Source: Scytonema hofmannii PCC 7110
GTDB lineage: Bacteria > Cyanobacteriota > Cyanobacteriia > Cyanobacteriales > Nostocaceae
Direction of reading: 5' to 3'
NCBI RefSeq assembly: GCF_000346485.2
Contig: NZ_KQ976354.1
Location: 1,051,031-1,115,030, forward strand
DNA length: 64,000 nucleotides
Shown: piece by piece, positions 61,415 to 64,000 of the stretch
Layout of the letters: each line of letters opens with the position of its first letter
Position numbering within the stretch: the first letter of the stretch is position 1
The notes under the pieces: generated by a model
Databases searched by the model: none
The model's input: only the letters and a program-made list of their open reading frames with translations
What the model was told of the DNA's origin: nothing
Translations under genes and position numbers: made by a program

Positions 61415-61695
61415 GGGGTGCGGCGGCAAGAGCGCCCCTACATCTTTTCCACGCCTATGTCTATTAGTTGCAATAATTTAGAAGGAGGAGCTTCCAAACC
61501 CTCGTTCCCGATCTACAACATATGACTGACAGGTTAAGCTCAAGTACCTTTGTCAATAAGTAACTTGGCACAAAATTCTCCACCCATCTCACACCTATCT
61601 TCCAATCAATGGGATATAATTTCATTGCTGATGCCAAAGTCATTAAAAAATGCCATGTGCAAGCAATTGGAATAAACATCTGAAGGAGGTATTTT

Positions 61696-61926
61696 ATGAA
61701 TAGTGGGCTAGAAGCTTTGCAATCTGTTCAATTTGTTACTGTCAAAGGTAAACGTGTAGCAGTTCTTAACTATGATGACTGGGAAGCACTGGTTGAGTGG
61801 CTAGAAACCTTGGAAGATTTGCAAATAGCAAAAACAGCATTTGCTAAGTTAAAAGCAGCAGGTGGCGATCGCCTACGTGCTGGCTGGTTGAAATGGGATG
61901 ATGTGGAGCCGGAATTAAGTGAGTAA
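61696..61926 (+). CDS. Antitoxin of RelE/ParE-type module
   Basis: 76 residues: VQFVTVKGKRVAVLNYDDWEALVEWLETLEDLQIAKTAF, typical of Phd/YefM-like or Prevent-host-death short antitoxins, with an acidic tail. AAGGAGG precedes the ATG. It overlaps the next gene by 8 bases. Intact pair. Confidence 0.8.
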   Translation: MNSGLEALQSVQFVTVKGKRVAVLNYDDWEALVEWLETLEDLQIAKTAFAKLKAAGGDRLRAGWLKWDDVEPELSE

Positions 61927-62227
61927 TTATACTGTTTACATTCAGCCTGAAACATTTAGCGATATTAAAAATCTTCCAGGTAATATTAAGCAACGTGTTA
62001 GAAAAGCAATTCAAGGTTTAGCTGATAATCCTCGTCCTCCTGACAGTAAACGACTCGATCTCCCTGAGTTTGAAGCAGAAGTGTGGCGATTGCGGTTGGA
62101 TAATTGGCGAATTGTGTACGCAATTACAGAAGAAAACAGTATAGTAGATGTCTTAGCTGTGCGTAAGCGACCACCTTATGACTATGGAGATTTAGAAACA
62201 TTACTTTCAGACTTAAAGCTCTTTTAA
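61919..62227 (+). CDS. RelE/ParE-family toxin
   Basis: 102 residues from GTG 61919: YTVYIQPETFSDIKNLPGNIKQRVRKAIQGLADNPRPP, EVWRLRLDNWRIVYAI and VLAVRKRPPYDYGD, the RelE/ParE toxin fold with its basic surface residues. It starts inside the antitoxin gene (8-bp overlap), so translation is coupled. No stop or truncation. Confidence 0.85.
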   Translation: MSNYTVYIQPETFSDIKNLPGNIKQRVRKAIQGLADNPRPPDSKRLDLPEFEAEVWRLRLDNWRIVYAITEENSIVDVLAVRKRPPYDYGDLETLLSDLKLF

Positions 62228-62345
62228 ACTTGCTGCTAACAACCAATCTATATATTGGTTACACGTAGCTATTGAGATATAGCTAAGATCTGTAATAATT
62301 AACGATCGCAAAGCTTGAAGAAATCCAGATGTAAGTTCTCACAAA

Positions 62346-62425
62346 TCATCACGCAAGATATGAAATCTCCTCAATCGCCTTAGTTCCAAATTTTGCTTTT
62401 CACATATTGGTAATCCATAGGTAAT
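62346..62425 (-). pseudogene. Decayed second LysR copy
   Basis: The stretch ATCACGCAAGATATGAAATC and the following CTCCTCAATCGCCTTAG match the 3' end of the LysR gene (60209 onward) at about 80%. About 45 bp later the sequence becomes the LysR promoter block. So nearly the whole coding region has been deleted between the two ends. Confidence 0.65.
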
Positions 62426-62450
62426 TTACAGCTATATGTTTCATAATATT

Positions 62451-62472
62451 ATAGTATGACATATTTTACTAT
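62451..62472. promoter_or_regulatory. Putative LysR operator, copy 2, before oxoprolinase gene
   Basis: ATAGTA-N10-TACTAT with the same spacer length and flanks as copy 1 (61196-61217). It lies 66 bp upstream of the oxoprolinase-type start, between it and the decayed LysR copy, the normal place for a divergent LTTR operator. Confidence 0.65.
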
Positions 62473-62537
62473 ATAAGATATTGTGCTGTATAAGTATAGA
62501 ACATAGTTGGGCTTTGCAATAATGGAGGGAAGTCAGG

Positions 62538-64000
62538 ATGAATCTCGATCGCGTACAGCACTTGTCCATCAGCAATTCCAATCGCTCTAGTTGGCAATTT
62601 TGGATCGATCGCGGCGGTACGTTTACTGACATTGTGGCGCAACGCCCGGATGGTGAAATCGTCGTTCACAAACTCTTATCTGAAAATAAAGAACGTTACA
62701 ACGATGCTGCAATTCAAGGTATCCGGGAGATTTTAGGAATTCCATCAGATGCACCCATTCCCACAGAACAAATTGCAGCAGTCAAGATGGGAACGACAGT
62801 GGCGACGAATGCATTGTTAGAGCGTAAAGGTGATCGCACTCTTTTGCTAATAACTAAAGGGTTTCGAGATGCTCTACGCATTGGCTATCAAAATCGTCCC
62901 AACATTTTTGCTCGTCACATTGTGCTTCCCGAAATGCTGTACGAGCGAGTCATTGAAGTTGAAGAACGCTATACTGCCCAAGGAGAAGAATTAATTCCAG
63001 TTCAGATTAACGACGCTCTGAGTCAATCGCTTCAAACAGCATACGATGATGGCATTCGGTCTTGTGCGATCGCATTTCTGCACGGCTATCGTTACCCCAA
63101 CCACGAACAACAAATTGCGGCATTAGCGAAAGATATTGGTTTCACCCAAATCTCAGTCTCTCACAAAGTCAGCCCCCTCATGAAGCTTGTGAGTCGAGGC
63201 GATACCACTGTTGTAGATGCCTACTTATCCCCAATTCTGCGGCGATATGTTAACCAGGTAGCAGCAGAACTAGGAAAAGATAAGAACACAACGATTCCTG
63301 CTTCATCTCCTCGTTTAATGTTCATGCAATCCAACGGTGGATTAATTGAAGCTGACAGATTTCAAGGCAAAGACAGCATTTTATCGGGACCGGCTGGTGG
63401 TATTGTTGGAGCGGTAAAAACCAGTGCAATGGCAGGTTTTCATCAAATTATTGGATTTGATATGGGTGGAACATCTACCGATGTTTCACACTTTAACGGA
63501 GAGTACGAGCGCACATTTGAAACAGAAGTTGCAGGAGTGAGACTACGCGCACCGATGATGTCAATTCATACAGTAGCAGCCGGAGGTGGCTCGATTCTCA
63601 ACTTCGACGGTTACCGTTACCGAGTTGGTCCTGAGTCTGCGGGTGCAGATCCAGGTCCCGCTTGCTACCGTCGGGGCGGTTCGTTAACAGTGACGGATTG
63701 CAATGTGATGGTGGGTAAACTTCAAGCCCCGTTCTTTCCTGCTGTGTTTGGTACTGAAGGGAACTTACCACTAGATACTGAGATTGTACGGAACTTATTT
63801 GCTCAATTGGCTACAGAAATTTTTGAAAAGACGGGAAGTCAGCGCAAATCGGAACAAGTTGCTGAGGGGTTTTTAGCGATCGCGATCGACAAAATGGCTA
63901 CCGCTATTAAGAAAATCTCTATTCAACGCGGTTATGATGTTACAGAATATACGCTGTGCTGCTTTGGTGGTGCGGGGGGACAACACGCTTGTCTAATTGC
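62538..64000 (+). CDS. 5-oxoprolinase / hydantoinase A-type protein, 3' end outside window
   Basis: First 487 codons of an ATP-dependent 5-oxoprolinase/N-methylhydantoinase. Actin-like ATPase motifs: WIDRGGTFTDIV at residues 23-34, GTTVATNALLERKG, FDMGGTSTDVS and FGGAGGQHA at the window end; also GPESAGADPGPACYRRGG. It opens the cyclic amide of 5-oxoproline (or a hydantoin) using ATP. The start ATG 62538 has GGAGGG upstream. The cyanobacterial fused enzyme is about 1200-1250 residues, so more than half lies beyond the window. A LysR-type operator lies in its promoter. Confidence 0.93.
   Translation, partial: MNLDRVQHLSISNSNRSSWQFWIDRGGTFTDIVAQRPDGEIVVHKLLSENKERYNDAAIQGIREILGIPSDAPIPTEQIAAVKMGTTVATNALLERKGDRTLLLITKGFRDALRIGYQNRPNIFARHIVLPEMLYERVIEVEERYTAQGEELIPVQINDALSQSLQTAYDDGIRSCAIAFLHGYRYPNHEQQIAALAKDIGFTQISVSHKVSPLMKLVSRGDTTVVDAYLSPILRRYVNQVAAELGKDKNTTIPASSPRLMFMQSNGGLIEADRFQGKDSILSGPAGGIVGAVKTSAMAGFHQIIGFDMGGTSTDVSHFNGEYERTFETEVAGVRLRAPMMSIHTVAAGGGSILNFDGYRYRVGPESAGADPGPACYRRGGSLTVTDCNVMVGKLQAPFFPAVFGTEGNLPLDTEIVRNLFAQLATEIFEKTGSQRKSEQVAEGFLAIAIDKMATAIKKISIQRGYDVTEYTLCCFGGAGGQHACLI

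Noticed and set aside
61464-61679. 71-codon minus-strand frame (CTWHFLMTLASAMKLYP)
   Set aside because: Composition hints at a transposase scrap but no motif can be verified, so it is not listed as a gene.
1-64000. CRISPR arrays, rRNA genes, prophage structural genes, riboswitches
   Set aside because: I looked for regularly spaced repeats with unique spacers, rRNA landmarks, capsid or tail genes and known aptamer cores and saw none; short tandem repeats here are STRR or protein-coding.

Overview
The window reads as chromosome of a filamentous, probably heterocyst-forming cyanobacterium (Nostocales-like). The evidence is the density of HIP1 octamers (GCGATCGC), heptanucleotide STRR repeats (GGATTTT, AATTACG, TAGCCAT units), a LexA box of cyanobacterial type upstream of uvrA, sucrose-phosphate phosphatase, folate-dependent TrmFO, very large PAS/GAF hybrid kinases, and families typical of these genomes (EAD1/VMAP, CHAT, NB-ARC, pentapeptide, WD40). 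No species call is possible from sequence alone.

Layout. 1-3.2 kb: exonuclease VII (xseA partial, xseB) and a sensor kinase. 3.3-10.2 kb: a sucrose-phosphate phosphatase gene (spp) that sat directly upstream of ruvA has been split. Its 5' and 3' parts share a 145-bp direct repeat and enclose about 6 kb holding a nucleosidase-WD40 protein, a degraded second spp, a MITE and an intact diverged spp on the other strand. 10.2-19.4 kb: ruvA, then an accessory zone with toxin-antitoxin modules, a possible toxin/immunity pair, a decayed VMAP / MoxR ATPase / caspase conflict operon, and a chimeric SDR-LRR gene. 19.5-30.4 kb: an odd tRNA, uvrA, a VapBC-like pair, and an operon of hybrid kinase, heme-dependent N-demethylase-like protein (DUF3445) and alpha/beta hydrolase, then a GNAT. 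30.6-38.2 kb: ordinary metabolism plus a TetR/PanB-like/GST cluster with the same operator palindrome before each gene, then trmFO. 38.2-47.4 kb: a genomic scrapyard with a HIRAN gene cut at an IS remnant, a GNAT, a pentapeptide-CHAT gene cut by one stop codon, an NB-ARC-TPR regulator, and four antitoxin/toxin loci. 47.7-56.3 kb: exported proteins (two small secreted proteins, a repeat beta-propeller, a large DUF4114/subtilisin/CARDB protein, a porin remnant) with an AraC regulator. 56.3-64 kb: a membrane protein, an Rpn-type nuclease, RidA, AraC and LysR regulators, a toxin-antitoxin pair and the start of a 5-oxoprolinase/hydantoinase-type gene.

Three themes recur. Conflict genes are broken in ways that disable the effector: toxins are truncated or carry stops beside intact antitoxins, and the caspase lost its front half while its MoxR partner lost its end. 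Two rearrangement breakpoints fall at or in HIP1 octamers. Several loci show local duplication followed by decay (spp, caspase tail, Rpn tail, LysR with its promoter).

The candidates most worth following are the spp island with its NTPase-less nucleosidase-WD40 protein, the EAD1-VMAP/MoxR/caspase operon, and the electrophile-response-like TetR-PanB-GST regulon. All function calls rest on motif and family recognition by eye; no searches were run.
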